Below, one piece after another: positions 37,273 through 45,832 of a stretch of DNA of 64,000 nucleotides. The DNA is from Geobacillus genomosp. 3 (lineage in GTDB: Bacteria; Bacillota; Bacilli; Bacillales; Anoxybacillaceae), in NCBI RefSeq assembly GCF_000445995.2, contig NC_022080.4, positions 3,312,001-3,376,000 on the forward strand, given 5' to 3'. Every line of letters starts with the position of its first letter. Positions within the stretch are counted from its first letter, which is position 1. Made by a program: the position numbers and the translations under genes. A model generated the notes under the pieces. The model saw nothing but the letters and a program-made list of their open reading frames with translations. It ran no database searches and was not told the DNA's origin.

Positions 37273-38712
37273 TTAAAGTTTGACTGTAATGTTGGTCAGT
37301 TCGGAATAAAAATCGATGCTATGTGCTCCCCCTTCTCGTCCGATGCCGCTATGTTTCATCCCGCCAAACGGGGTGCGTAAATCGCGCAAAAACCATGTAT
37401 TGACCCAAACGACCCCAGATTCGATCTGATGGGCGACGCGATGCGCTCGTTTTAGGTCACTCGTCCAAATCGTCGCACTCAATCCATAGTCGCTGTCATT
37501 AGCCCGGGCGATGACTTCTTCTTCTGTGTCGAACGGAAGGACGCACGCCACAGGACCAAAGATTTCTTCTTTGACTACGCGGCATTGGTCATCGACATCC
37601 ACAATAATGGTCGGCTCCAAGTAATAGCCTTTTTCAAGGCCTTGCGGACGCTTTCCTCCCACTAGGATGCGCCCTTCGCTGCGGGCGATGTCTAAATAGC
37701 CGGATACACGTTCCAAATGCTCCTTGCTAATTAAGGCGCCTACATCTGTTTTCGAATCAAACGGATCGCCGACGACAAGCTGCTTCGTCCGTTCCACAAA
37801 CCGTTCAAGAAATTGGTTATAAATCGGACGTTGTACGTAAATGCGCGATCCCGCTAAGCATACTTCCCCTTGATTGGAAAAACTAGATTTGATCGTTGTT
37901 TCGATCACATCATCTAAATCCGCATCGCTAAAGATGATGTTCGGGTTTTTCCCCCCTAGTTCAAATGACAGACGTTTCAATGACTTTGCCGCTGCAGCCA
38001 TGATCGTTTTTCCTGTATGGGTCTCCCCGGTAAATGAAATGGCATTGACATCCGGATGCTCTGTCAAAAACTGGCCTGCCGAATGAGGACCGAAGCCGTG
38101 AACAATATTGACGACTCCATCCGGCAATCCGGCATCCTTCATCACTTCCGCAAGCAGGGTCGCTGTCATCGGCGTCAACTCTGCCGGCTTCGCAACGATC
38201 GTGTTCCCCATAGCGAGAGCTGGAGCCATTTTCCAAGTAAGCAAAAGCAACGGCAAATTCCACGGGTTGATTAGCCCGACGACGCCTACCGGCCGGCGGA
38301 TCGCATAATGAAACTGGCCTGAATCCATCTGGTACGATTCCGTCCCCACAGAGTGAAGATAATCGGCAAAAAAGTGAAAGTTGTACGCCGCCCGCGGAAT
38401 GTCGAGATGAGCGGACAACGAGTAAGGTTTCCCTGTATCGAGAGATTCCAATCTAGCAAACTCTTCTTTTCGCTCTAAAATGAGGTCGCCAATCCGTCGA
38501 ATGACAGCGATGCGGTCATGAATGGAATATTTGCCCCATTCCCCTTTCAACGCGCGTTTGGCCGCTTGTACGGCACGGTCAATTTCTTCCCTCCCCCCCT
38601 CGGCAACCCAACCGAGCTCCTCTTCGGTTGCGGGATTGATGTTCGTAAACCGCTCCCCTGACTCAACGAACTGGCCATTAATAAAGTGACGGCAATGGAA
38701 GGTGAACCCCAC
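37273..38712 (-). CDS. 2-hydroxymuconic semialdehyde dehydrogenase
   Basis: 479-aa NAD-dependent aldehyde dehydrogenase at the entry of the oxidative branch. Seen are [22 protein letters not shown], the [12 protein letters not shown] glutamate motif and the catalytic cysteine in [11 protein letters not shown]. The substrate is inferred from the neighbours. The start is GTG at 38712 with AAAGGGG upstream. A palindromic AT-rich operator candidate stands directly upstream. Confidence 0.9.
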   Translation of the reverse strand: MGFTFHCRHFINGQFVESGERFTNINPATEEELGWVAEGGREEIDRAVQAAKRALKGEWGKYSIHDRIAVIRRIGDLILERKEEFARLESLDTGKPYSLSAHLDIPRAAYNFHFFADYLHSVGTESYQMDSGQFHYAIRRPVGVVGLINPWNLPLLLLTWKMAPALAMGNTIVAKPAELTPMTATLLAEVMKDAGLPDGVVNIVHGFGPHSAGQFLTEHPDVNAISFTGETHTGKTIMAAAAKSLKRLSFELGGKNPNIIFSDADLDDVIETTIKSSFSNQGEVCLAGSRIYVQRPIYNQFLERFVERTKQLVVGDPFDSKTDVGALISKEHLERVSGYLDIARSEGRILVGGKRPQGLEKGYYLEPTIIVDVDDQCRVVKEEIFGPVACVLPFDTEEEVIARANDSDYGLSATIWTSDLKRAHRVAHQIESGVVWVNTWFLRDLRTPFGGMKHSGIGREGGAHSIDFYSELTNITVKL

Positions 38713-38738
38713 TTTTTTGATCCCCTTTCGTTATCTTA

Positions 38739-38765
38739 TATAATATCAAATATAATATATTATAT
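38739..38765. promoter_or_regulatory. AT-rich operator candidate, copy 1
   Basis: TATAATATCAAATATAATAT (38739-38758) is identical to 20 bases at 45667-45686. It overlaps the perfect 16-bp palindrome ATATAATATATTATAT (38750-38765). It lies 27-53 bp upstream of the dehydrogenase start, where it would cover the core promoter. A likely ligand is the GntR regulator of the island. Confidence 0.65.
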
Positions 38766-38849
38766 CGAATTTTCTAAACATGATACCACATTTGTTCGCG
38801 GACGACAAGCGTCCGGGATGTTGGCCACGATCACGAAATCTCCTGGCTA

Positions 38850-39707
38850 TTAGATTTTATTGGTGAAAAATTGGAGAACGAGCTGGTGAAACGCATGGCG
38901 ATGTTCAATTTGTGTCCAGTGGCTGCATTGGCCAAAAATGGCTAGTTTCATGTTTGGCAAATGTTGTGCTAAGTAATGGCTCGTTTCAACTGGAATAATT
39001 GGATCTTCGCGTCCATGGATGAGTAAAACTGGCTGCTCGATTCGCCGTAAGGATGCGGCTGGGACGACTAAATCATCGACATGTTGTTGCCGCGGAGACG
39101 GAAACATAGCTTCATATGAACGGCGAATTTCGGGTTGAAGGGCTGAGGCTAACCGCATTTCGGCAATCTCGCTTAATTGATCCCGCAAAAATTGATCGTC
39201 ATAGGCAAACCAACGAATGATTTGCATCATAGTTTCTTTCGAAGCATCTTCGTAAAAGCCCCAAATGCGATCTAACTCTGTCGTAATTGGAAATGGCGCG
39301 CCGACCGGACCCATGAGTGTCACGCGATTGATCCGTTCAGGAATATGAAGCACTAAATGAAGGGCAACAGCTCCTCCTAACGAATTTCCTACCACATGCG
39401 TCCGCTCAATGTGTAAAGCATCCAACAGTTGTTTCAATTGTTCAATCCATATTTTCAACCAAGCCCGTGTCCCTTGTGGAGGAGAATCAGGCTTCTCACT
39501 TTTTCCAAAACCGATCAAATCGGGAGCGATGCTATAAAAACCATGCTCGCTAAAAAACGGAAGCGCATGTTGCCAATTGGAAAACGCCGTTGCTCCAGGT
39601 CCGGAACCGTGAATGAAAAGAATAGTCTCTTTTCCTTTCGGACCAGCTTCATGCAAATGCGTTTGGTACGCTCCTGTTTGGATGTAAATATCATTCATAT
39701 TTTCCAT
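38850..39707 (-). CDS. 2-hydroxymuconic semialdehyde hydrolase
   Basis: 285-aa alpha/beta hydrolase of the XylF/DmpD type (C-C bond hydrolase), hydrolytic branch. The oxyanion segment is LFIHGSGPGATAFSNW. The catalytic triad appears as Ser in VGNSLGG, Asp in HGREDPIIP and His in CSHWTQIE. ATG at 39707 has GGAG 6 nt upstream; the longer frame from 39725 is less likely. The presence of this hydrolase beside a dehydrogenase lets the host use ketone- as well as aldehyde-type ring-cleavage products. Confidence 0.88.
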   Translation of the reverse strand: MENMNDIYIQTGAYQTHLHEAGPKGKETILFIHGSGPGATAFSNWQHALPFFSEHGFYSIAPDLIGFGKSEKPDSPPQGTRAWLKIWIEQLKQLLDALHIERTHVVGNSLGGAVALHLVLHIPERINRVTLMGPVGAPFPITTELDRIWGFYEDASKETMMQIIRWFAYDDQFLRDQLSEIAEMRLASALQPEIRRSYEAMFPSPRQQHVDDLVVPAASLRRIEQPVLLIHGREDPIIPVETSHYLAQHLPNMKLAIFGQCSHWTQIEHRHAFHQLVLQFFTNKI

Positions 39708-39939
39708 ATCCGTCTCCTCCATCATTGATAGTTTCCCTCTTGAAAACTATAGGCGTGGAAAGTCAAAGAAAACCGGTATTTTCCGTCAACGGATGGCCCG
39801 CTTAGAAGGATGATAAAACGAGAACCATCTGCCGGAAAATAGCGTGAAAAGGGCGGCTAGCAGATTTTTGACATACGAAACCTTTCTTTTCTTAACCCGA
39901 CTTTCCACCCTAATCAGCTGTCTGTTAGACGACAACCGC

Positions 39940-40605
39940 CTATCCCCGTTTTTCCGACGATTTTTTGATTATGGAGAGATAGTCATGAAACGCCCGTTTC
40001 TTTTGAATGTACATCCATCTTTCCATCTCTTCTTCATTTTGCTCTTTCAATGCTTCGATCATCATCCAATGTTCTTTTTGGGATTCAACCATGCTTGCCG
40101 GTGTTTGGACAAAAATCCAACGCGACCGCGCTGATTTTTCCCATACCGTATTGACAATGCGGTACAATTCTTTCCATGATGAAAAACTGTAAAGCAATTG
40201 ATGAAACTCATAATTTAATTGGGAATACTGGGCGGTGTCGTTTTGTTCAGCGCATTCATCCATTTGTTTGACAAGCTGTTCAAGTTGGGCAATGGCGTTC
40301 TCATCCACCCCTTTTACCGCCGTGCGAGCTAAAATCGGTTCTAACGCCAGCCGGATTGTAAAAAGTTCCTCCATCTCCTCGAGTCGCACCGGCGCCACCC
40401 TTGCACCGACAAACGGCGTTCTCTCGACCCATCCCTCTGCTTCCAGCCTGCGGAGAGTCTCCCGCACCGGTATTGAGCTCGTGCCCAACTCGCGGGCAAG
40501 ATGATCGACGACAAGACGTTCACCGGGCGCTAACTTTCCGCTCAAAATCGCCTCCTTTAATTGCTCGTATACCCATTCCGAACGAGTTAACGGCATTCGC
40601 GCCAT
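39940..40605 (-). CDS. GntR-family (FadR subfamily, FCD domain) regulator
   Basis: 221-aa regulator. The winged helix covers residues 8-70 (VYEQLKEAILSGKLAPGERLVVDHLARELGTSSIPVRETLRRLEAEG). The FCD effector domain follows, with the metal-binding pattern typical of acid-sensing regulators (ELFTIRLALEPI, NYEFHQLL, EHWMMIEALKEQN). It sits in the middle of the aromatic island and probably controls it in response to a pathway intermediate. AGGAGG precedes ATG at 40605. Confidence 0.9.
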   Translation of the reverse strand: MARMPLTRSEWVYEQLKEAILSGKLAPGERLVVDHLARELGTSSIPVRETLRRLEAEGWVERTPFVGARVAPVRLEEMEELFTIRLALEPILARTAVKGVDENAIAQLEQLVKQMDECAEQNDTAQYSQLNYEFHQLLYSFSSWKELYRIVNTVWEKSARSRWIFVQTPASMVESQKEHWMMIEALKEQNEEEMERWMYIQKKRAFHDYLSIIKKSSEKRG

Positions 40606-40765
40606 CAAAATAACCTCCTATATATTAACTAGGGCCATCAGGCATCCTCTTTACTATTATTTTTATTAGATATTTTATCATTTTTCGCCTCACCACCGCT
40701 AACGCTATTTTTAAAAAATTACGAACCATCCGCCTAAGCCCGAGGAATACTTTTCTCGTTGGGAA

Positions 40766-41020
40766 TCAACGATGAACGGCAACCGTTCCGGACGAACGAA
40801 AGCAGCCCTCCATCCGGCTTCCCGGCGTTAAAAATAAAGGTTCTGTCATTCCTCCCGTTATCATGACTGAACCGGCTGTCAACAAATTGAATGAGCTCGT
40901 CTTGAATCGTATACGCGTCATTCACTGTCATTTCAGGCTACTCGGCCGTGAGCGGAGGAATGAGCTTTCACGCGCCCGCCATAGACGTTGTGCCAACTCC
41001 CGATGCCGTGCAGATGCCAT
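40766..41020 (-). pseudogene. Decayed 2-keto-4-pentenoate hydratase/4-oxalocrotonate decarboxylase gene
   Basis: An intact ribosome-binding site (GGGGGAG) and ATG at 41020 start MASARHRELAQRLWRARE. After a frameshift follow KLIPPLTAE, an in-frame TAG and PEMTVNDAYTIQDELIQ. This is the N-terminus of the hydratase/decarboxylase family. A further frame then reads GSVMITGGMTEPLFLTPGSR and a stop at 40766, which is the family's C-terminus. The middle, about 180 residues, is deleted. It is a third, dead member of the family in this island. Confidence 0.8.
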
Positions 41021-41047
41021 TTGCTCCCCCTCCCTTCGGCTCTCGGC

Positions 41048-41106
41048 ATGCCTCGTGAGACTCGATGGGGTGATTCGTATGGAGTTTTCATAGAACTGTT
41101 TGCATA
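41048..41106. mobile_element. Solo right-end remnant of an IS related to the element at 56951-58799
   Basis: Bases 41048-41097 match 58738-58787, inside the right end of the intact IS, at 39 of 50 positions. The match includes 18 identical bases ending in GGAGTTTTCATAGAACT. A recognisable TTTGCATAC then replaces TTTGACGCTACC. No transposase sequence remains. The remnant touches the start of the hydratase pseudogene. Confidence 0.7.
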
Positions 41107-41141
41107 CGTCTAAACTGCCTTTGTAGTGAATCGATGACAAC

Positions 41142-41675
41142 TTATATGATGCCTAATAGCTTCTCCGCTTCTTTCCAACGGCCTGTCGTAATGAGTGACC
41201 GAATTCTTGTGGATGAAATCACTTCGCCGGAGTCACAGCGAATCGGATCGATTGACCGAACATGAAAAACGGCGGCCAGCTCATCGATACTCCCTTCCCG
41301 ATTGCGGCCAAACCGAAAGTCGCGGCCCACCCATATTTCTACGGGATGGAGTATGCGCAGTTCTTCCATAAATGACGCGGCACTACGCGTTATATAATGT
41401 TCGTTAAAACGGGCAACGATCACCTCATCGACTCCGAGCTTTTCTAAACGCTTTAGCTTCTCATCGATCGGCGTGATCATCGGCATGTTTTTTAAGTAGC
41501 ATCGGGGCGGAGGATCAAACGTGTAGACGACAGCCGGAACACGAAACATGGCTGCCCGTTCAACCACTTTCCTAATCAGCGCTTGATGTCCTAAATGAAC
41601 ACCATCAAATGCGCCTACCGTCACTACGGATGAAGAAAGAGACAACTCATGGGGACGGTACAAACGCACAGTCAT
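41142..41675 (-). CDS. Stand-alone FAD synthetase (FMN adenylyltransferase)
   Basis: 177-aa protein equal to the N-terminal half of bifunctional RibF/RibC. The nucleotidyltransferase motifs are VGAFDGVHLGHQ, VYTFDPPP, GRDFRFGRNREG and ISSTRIRS. The riboflavin-kinase domain is absent, so it would make FAD from FMN only. It follows the hydroxylase gene and therefore may raise FAD supply for an enzyme that uses diffusible reduced FAD. ATG at 41675 has GAGG upstream. Physiological role is inference. Confidence 0.85.
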   Translation of the reverse strand: MTVRLYRPHELSLSSSVVTVGAFDGVHLGHQALIRKVVERAAMFRVPAVVYTFDPPPRCYLKNMPMITPIDEKLKRLEKLGVDEVIVARFNEHYITRSAASFMEELRILHPVEIWVGRDFRFGRNREGSIDELAAVFHVRSIDPIRCDSGEVISSTRIRSLITTGRWKEAEKLLGII

Positions 41676-41732
41676 CACATCCTCTTTCCCCAGTTTGAAA
41701 GACGTTGCGAAATTGGCACAAACTATAGGACC

Positions 41733-41777
41733 GTATGAGCCAGATCCGCATGGACAAGACCCGAATCTGGCTCATAC
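41733..41777 (-). repeat. Perfect 13-bp hairpin between the hydroxylase and FAD synthetase genes
   Basis: GTATGAGCCAGAT (41733-41745) and ATCTGGCTCATAC (41765-41777). No U-tract follows on the minus strand. It may act as a partial terminator or 3'-end stabiliser that lowers FAD synthetase expression relative to the oxygenase. Confidence 0.7.
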
Positions 41778-41799
41778 CCATCCGACAAACTAATGCGAT

Positions 41800-43374
41800 T
41801 TATTTCTTGCGAATGAGGCTTACATCGTCCGGATTCACAAGATCCGGAACAGTCCACCCGTTCAGATCGTACTCCGCCATACACTGTTCAGCGAACTCTG
41901 TAAACCGTTTGGCATCGCCGTTGTTCAGCGCCAACAAAAGAACCTCAAGCCGAATATTCTCATGGTTGCCGCCGTAGTTGCGCTCATATAGTTCATGCCG
42001 GCCGCCGAATTCCGATCCGATCGCATCCCAAAGGAGCTTTAATAATTTGACGCGGCTTTCTGCATCGTATCCGTTTGATCCGCGCACATACTTTTCAAGG
42101 TAAGGACGAATCTCCGGACTCAGGAAGTCCGCCGCATGTGACGGGAGATAAATCAGTGAACTAGCCAAATCTTTCTCAATTAAATCTTTAATTTTTGGAT
42201 AAGCCTCCGTCGCAAACACCCGATACGCCAAGCCGGCGGCAAGGTTCGGCAGCACATAATCCCCGGTCCAAGGTTCAGGATTCCGCACTTGAGCTTCCGA
42301 CAGCGACCAGAATAGGTGACGCCAAGCCAATATTTCGCCTACCCGGGCTTGAACGCCACGGAAATCTTTGACCCCTGTCGCTTCAGTCGCCTTAAGTACG
42401 AGTCCGGCAATAAAGTCCAGTTTCACCGCCAACCTTGTCAGGCCATGGAGGGTATAGCGATTGATAAACCCGGAAAGCGGAAAGAACGCATTGACCTTCT
42501 CAATATCGCCATAGATAAAGATGTTCTCCCATGGGACAAGGACATTGTCGAAAACTAAAATCGCGTCGTTCTCGTCCAATCGGCTCGACAACGGATAATC
42601 GAACGGACTTCCTGTTGCCGCCGCCACAAACTCATAGGACGCCCGGCTGATCAATTTTACCCCCGGTGCGTTCATCGGCACGGTGAACGTCAGCGCAAAT
42701 TTTTTATCTTTCACTGGAACCGGTCCATAATGGCTTACGAAATTCATATGCGTCAACGCGCTTCCCGTCGCCACAACTTTCGCACCGGACACAACCAGCC
42801 CCGCATCGGTTTCTTTCACAACATGCATAAACACATCTTTCGCTTCTTCAATCGCTTTATTCCGATCAATTGGGGGGTTTACAAGAGCATGGTTCCAAAA
42901 CAATAGCTGCTCTTGCGTCTTTTTATACCACTGCTTCGCGTTTTCTTGATAAGGGGCGTAAAAATCACTGTTTGCCCCTAACGTCCCGATAAAAGCTGCT
43001 TTATAATCGGGCGATCGTCCAAGCCAACCGTACACGACACGCTGAAGTTCTGCGATCGTGTCGCGGCCCTTGATTAAATCTTCGGCGCTTTTCGCAGCGA
43101 CAAAATATGGATGCGTCCATCCCCCGCTTCCCGTATCGGTCGGCACTGTCCACTTCCAGTTTTCCGGTCCGCCTTTCTCCTGATCTTCCGCATGCAGCTG
43201 ATGAAGGCGATCATACCAGCGGGCAAACATCCGCGTCGCATTCCGATAAGCGGGGTGTGTCGTCACATCTTTGATTCGTTCCCCATACACATAAACTTCA
43301 CGCCCATCGCGCAGGCTCTCTAAATACTCCTCCCCCGTAAAGGGGCGAACAGCCTTTTTTTGTTCGATTGCCAT
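41800..43374 (-). CDS. pheA1: Phenol 2-hydroxylase oxygenase component (HpaB/PheA1 family)
   Basis: 524-aa FADH2-dependent monooxygenase, acyl-CoA dehydrogenase-like fold. Family segments include [19 protein letters not shown] at the N-terminus, [21 protein letters not shown] in the beta domain, and [12 protein letters not shown]. The 4-hydroxyphenylacetate 3-hydroxylases of the same family are the alternative. Phenol is favoured because the downstream pathway is that for catechol, not homoprotocatechuate. Start MAIEQKK at 43374 follows AAAGGTGGG; the frame is open to 43506. Confidence 0.88.
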   Translation of the reverse strand: MAIEQKKAVRPFTGEEYLESLRDGREVYVYGERIKDVTTHPAYRNATRMFARWYDRLHQLHAEDQEKGGPENWKWTVPTDTGSGGWTHPYFVAAKSAEDLIKGRDTIAELQRVVYGWLGRSPDYKAAFIGTLGANSDFYAPYQENAKQWYKKTQEQLLFWNHALVNPPIDRNKAIEEAKDVFMHVVKETDAGLVVSGAKVVATGSALTHMNFVSHYGPVPVKDKKFALTFTVPMNAPGVKLISRASYEFVAAATGSPFDYPLSSRLDENDAILVFDNVLVPWENIFIYGDIEKVNAFFPLSGFINRYTLHGLTRLAVKLDFIAGLVLKATEATGVKDFRGVQARVGEILAWRHLFWSLSEAQVRNPEPWTGDYVLPNLAAGLAYRVFATEAYPKIKDLIEKDLASSLIYLPSHAADFLSPEIRPYLEKYVRGSNGYDAESRVKLLKLLWDAIGSEFGGRHELYERNYGGNHENIRLEVLLLALNNGDAKRFTEFAEQCMAEYDLNGWTVPDLVNPDDVSLIRKK

Positions 43375-43401
43375 CCAAATCCCACCTTTCGTTTTTTGCA
43401 G

Positions 43402-43475
43402 CTCTTCACCTACACGTGCACTTGACGATGTAGCGGCGTTTAGATGGCCTGTCAAGCACAACCTTCGGTGAAGAG
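43402..43475 (-). repeat. Nested inverted repeat upstream of the hydroxylase
   Basis: Outer arms CTCTTCACC/GGTGAAGAG (43402-43410, 43467-43475) and inner arms CTTGAC/GTCAAG (43421-43426, 43451-43456). It occupies the 214-bp spacer between the dioxygenase and hydroxylase genes and ends about 28 bp from the hydroxylase start, so it would fold in the leader or act as an operator. Confidence 0.6.
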
Positions 43476-43588
43476 CGGGTTTGAACAGAGAAACTATTCT
43501 ATTCATGTTGTGCGAGTAGAGCTCCGTATCAGGGGATGATCGTTGGAATGAATGGTGCGAAGTTTGAAAGGGAATGATTGCTCTTTGA

Positions 43589-44515
43589 TCAAGTCGTTAC
43601 GCCTGTGAAACCCTCAATCCACTCTTGGCGATGGTTAAAGTAGAAAATACCTCGGGCAAGCTGGTCGACCGTCCACTTCACGACCGGCATATCAGGATAA
43701 GCAATATAACCTCCTGTAAAGACTTCATTTCGGTTTCCTGACGGGTCAAAGTAATAGATCGTCTGTCCGCGCGTAATGCCGTGGCGTTCAGGTCCTACAT
43801 CAATCGGTACATCATGTTTGGAGAACACATCTCCCGCTTTCCGTAAATCATTAAACTCATCGAGCCAAAAAGCAAAATGGTGGAGTCGTTCGTCTTTCCC
43901 TGGGATGATGGCAATATCGTGAGGAGTATTGCTTCTGAATAACCATGCAGCGATCGGCGTTTCCGACTGTTCGTTTTCCACAACTTTTTCACTCATATAA
44001 AAGTTAAGCGCCTTCATCAAAAAGTCAACAGTTTCATGAGGGCGTTCCGCCGTAATCAAAAGGTGGTCGATCCGTGGGACACCGACGCCGATCAGCCCTT
44101 CCGGCCATGGCGCGGGGTTGACTTGCGGAACCGCCTTTCCTTTATACTCCATGTCAACAAAAAGTTCCATCGTATGCCCGGAAGGAAGGCGGAAACGCAG
44201 CCCTTCACCAACTTTGTAGTTTTCACCTTTCGAAATGCGTCTAACTGATGCGCCATACCGTTGCAGCTGGATTTCTAGCCGCTCCATATCTTCGTATGTG
44301 TGCACTTTAAACGCCATTTTTTCGAGGCCGGCACGATCCGATTGGCGCAAGACGATGGAATGATGATCGTACTCGTCCCATCCTTTTAGATAAATTTCGT
44401 TTTCAGTACGGTCCGTCATTTGCAACCCCATGACTTCTACATAATGCTTCCTTGCCTCTTCGATGTCTGTCACATTCACAGAAACAAAGCCTAAACGCAT
44501 AATTCCTTCTCCCAT
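43589..44515 (-). CDS. pheB: Catechol 2,3-dioxygenase (type I extradiol)
   Basis: 308-aa two-domain vicinal-oxygen-chelate enzyme opening catechol to 2-hydroxymuconic semialdehyde. The Fe(II) ligands are His151 (PRIDHLLI), His213 ([11 protein letters not shown]) and Glu264 ([11 protein letters not shown]); the signature [11 protein letters not shown] region is complete. ATG at 44515 has AGGAGG 7 nt upstream. It lies between the ferredoxin and the hydroxylase, as in phenol-degrading thermophilic bacilli. Confidence 0.93.
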   Translation of the reverse strand: MGEGIMRLGFVSVNVTDIEEARKHYVEVMGLQMTDRTENEIYLKGWDEYDHHSIVLRQSDRAGLEKMAFKVHTYEDMERLEIQLQRYGASVRRISKGENYKVGEGLRFRLPSGHTMELFVDMEYKGKAVPQVNPAPWPEGLIGVGVPRIDHLLITAERPHETVDFLMKALNFYMSEKVVENEQSETPIAAWLFRSNTPHDIAIIPGKDERLHHFAFWLDEFNDLRKAGDVFSKHDVPIDVGPERHGITRGQTIYYFDPSGNRNEVFTGGYIAYPDMPVVKWTVDQLARGIFYFNHRQEWIEGFTGVTT

Positions 44516-44537
44516 AACGAAACCTCCTTCTGTTTCA

Positions 44538-44891
44538 TTAAATCGCTTCATCTTTCAGTCTAAATAAATGCGTGATCCGCGTTTCTTGCTTCCGTAAATA
44601 GATGGTTAGATCCGAAAGCGGCCGTGATTGGCAAGTAAGAATAAAATGCTTTTCCCGTTCTTCACTCGTGAGAGCAGCACGGGAATAAATGTCACGGTGA
44701 TGCACCTCACCATCGAGCAGTTTTACTTTACAAAAGGCACAGCCTCCCCTTCGGCATCCTTGAAATGAAGGCTGACCGTCCCTGCCATAGAAATGCGTTC
44801 TCAATGTTTCCAAAATCGTTTCGTCTTCGCTTCCCGTGACCTCCTTTCCATAAGGCTCAATACGAATGGTGTATTGTTTGTTCACATGCAT
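44538..44891 (-). CDS. Plant-type [2Fe-2S] ferredoxin (XylT-like)
   Basis: 117-aa ferredoxin. Cluster ligands are in CRRGGCAFC (C-x4-C-x2-C) and the distal ILTCQSRP. XylT-type ferredoxins re-reduce the oxidised iron of catechol 2,3-dioxygenase, which fits the adjacent gene. The start overlaps the 3' end of the DUF336 gene; ATG at 44891 is preferred, with ATG at 44924 possible. The C-terminal tail (KQETRITHLFRLKDEAI) is longer than in XylT. Confidence 0.87.
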   Translation of the reverse strand: MHVNKQYTIRIEPYGKEVTGSEDETILETLRTHFYGRDGQPSFQGCRRGGCAFCKVKLLDGEVHHRDIYSRAALTSEEREKHFILTCQSRPLSDLTIYLRKQETRITHLFRLKDEAI

Positions 44892-45366
44892 CACAACCTT
44901 TTTGGCATGCTGAAACCCGTTCACCCTCTGAACCGTTCGTTTCTTTTGTGCGAAGTATGTTTAGCGCCGCCCGGCCAATTTCCTCATCCTCTTCTTCCGT
45001 GCCGCCGCTGATGCCAATGGCGCCAATCACTTCGCCGTCTACCTCGATCGGAAATCCTCCCCCAAAAATAACGAGATCAGGGGTATGGGGGATCCCGTGC
45101 AACAGACGTGGATTATGTTGGATCACATCAAGCCATTCCCCCGTCGCCATTCCAAAGGCAGCCGCGCTATACGCCTTGCGCTGGGAAATTCCGATAGATA
45201 GTAGCGGAGCACCATCCATCCTGCGAAAAGCCTTTAAATGCCCGCTCTGATCAGCAATGGCCATATTGACGGCCACGCCCAGTTCCTTAGCCTTTTCTTC
45301 AGCACGGGCTAACATGGCTTCCGCTAGTTCAAGGGTAATACTTTTGATCATTTGATAGTTTTTCAT
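44857..45366 (-). CDS. DUF336 (HbpS/GlcG-like) protein with a cysteine-rich tail
   Basis: 169-aa protein. Residues 5-140 form the DUF336 domain (ITLELAEAMLARAEEKAKELGV, IADQSGHLKAFRRMDGAP, GFPIEVDGEVIGAIGISGG). Members bind heme or cobalamin or occur in catabolic operons without a proven role. The last 16 residues contain CQKGCDACEQTIHH, not part of the usual domain, and overlap the ferredoxin start. It is the first gene of the island and lies behind AT-rich operator copy 2. Confidence 0.8.
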   Translation of the reverse strand: MKNYQMIKSITLELAEAMLARAEEKAKELGVAVNMAIADQSGHLKAFRRMDGAPLLSIGISQRKAYSAAAFGMATGEWLDVIQHNPRLLHGIPHTPDLVIFGGGFPIEVDGEVIGAIGISGGTEEEDEEIGRAALNILRTKETNGSEGERVSACQKGCDACEQTIHHSY

Positions 45367-45780
45367 CCTTCTCCCTCAACCTCATCATATCGTGTTCGGT
45401 TCACAACACCTTTCCATTCTCCCAATAAGCGGCCTTCTTTTTCTAGTTGCGCCGATATTTACGATCGTGACCACCTGACTCATACAAGCTGATACGACAC
45501 GAACGCTCCCAGACAACATTTAAGCGCTTTCATAAACTACCTACGTATAATTGCAGTCGCCAAAAAACGTAAACGGATAAAAACGACGTACACACTTGCT
45601 GTGGGAAGGAGATATCGGCGCTGCTCGAACATCACCACCTTTTTTTAAATTTTCAATCTTCGTGGTTATAATATCAAATATAATATCAAATTTTAATACT
45701 GAATTTTTAAAAAACACAAAATAATATAATCAATTATGAAATTGGACTGCGGAATGGGAAGAAGGGGGTGCCCATTCACA
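45367..45780. other. Intergenic control region at the head of the aromatic island
   Basis: About 410 bases between the DUF336 gene and the ywdI terminator hold no gene. Bases 45640-45740 are strongly AT rich and contain the repeated operator candidate. The G+C-richer 45440-45620 part would be a long 5' leader; no riboswitch fold was recognised in it. This is the junction between island and ywd backbone. Confidence 0.6.
45667..45694. promoter_or_regulatory. AT-rich operator candidate, copy 2
   Basis: TATAATATCAAATATAATAT (45667-45686) equals 38739-38758. Here the 12-bp unit ataatatcaaat is repeated in tandem. It is about 300 bp upstream of the first catabolic gene. On the minus strand the repeats read TTTGATATTATA and overlap possible -35/-10 elements. 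Confidence 0.65.
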
Positions 45781-45782
45781 GA

Positions 45783-45816
45783 CAAACCCGCGGAGATAGT
45801 CGGTTATTCCGCGGGC
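45783..45816 (-). terminator. Terminator after ung-ywdI
   Basis: Minus-strand CCCGCGGA and TCCGCGGG arms (45808-45815, 45787-45794), followed by TTTGTC. Confidence 0.75.
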
Positions 45817-45832
45817 TTTCTGCGTCTTATCC

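Noticed and set aside
40609..40931. Short complete frame beginning MTVNDAYTIQDELI as a real small gene
   Set aside because: Its first residues are the internal part of the hydratase N-terminus and the rest is out of frame relative to the family, so it is part of the pseudogene.
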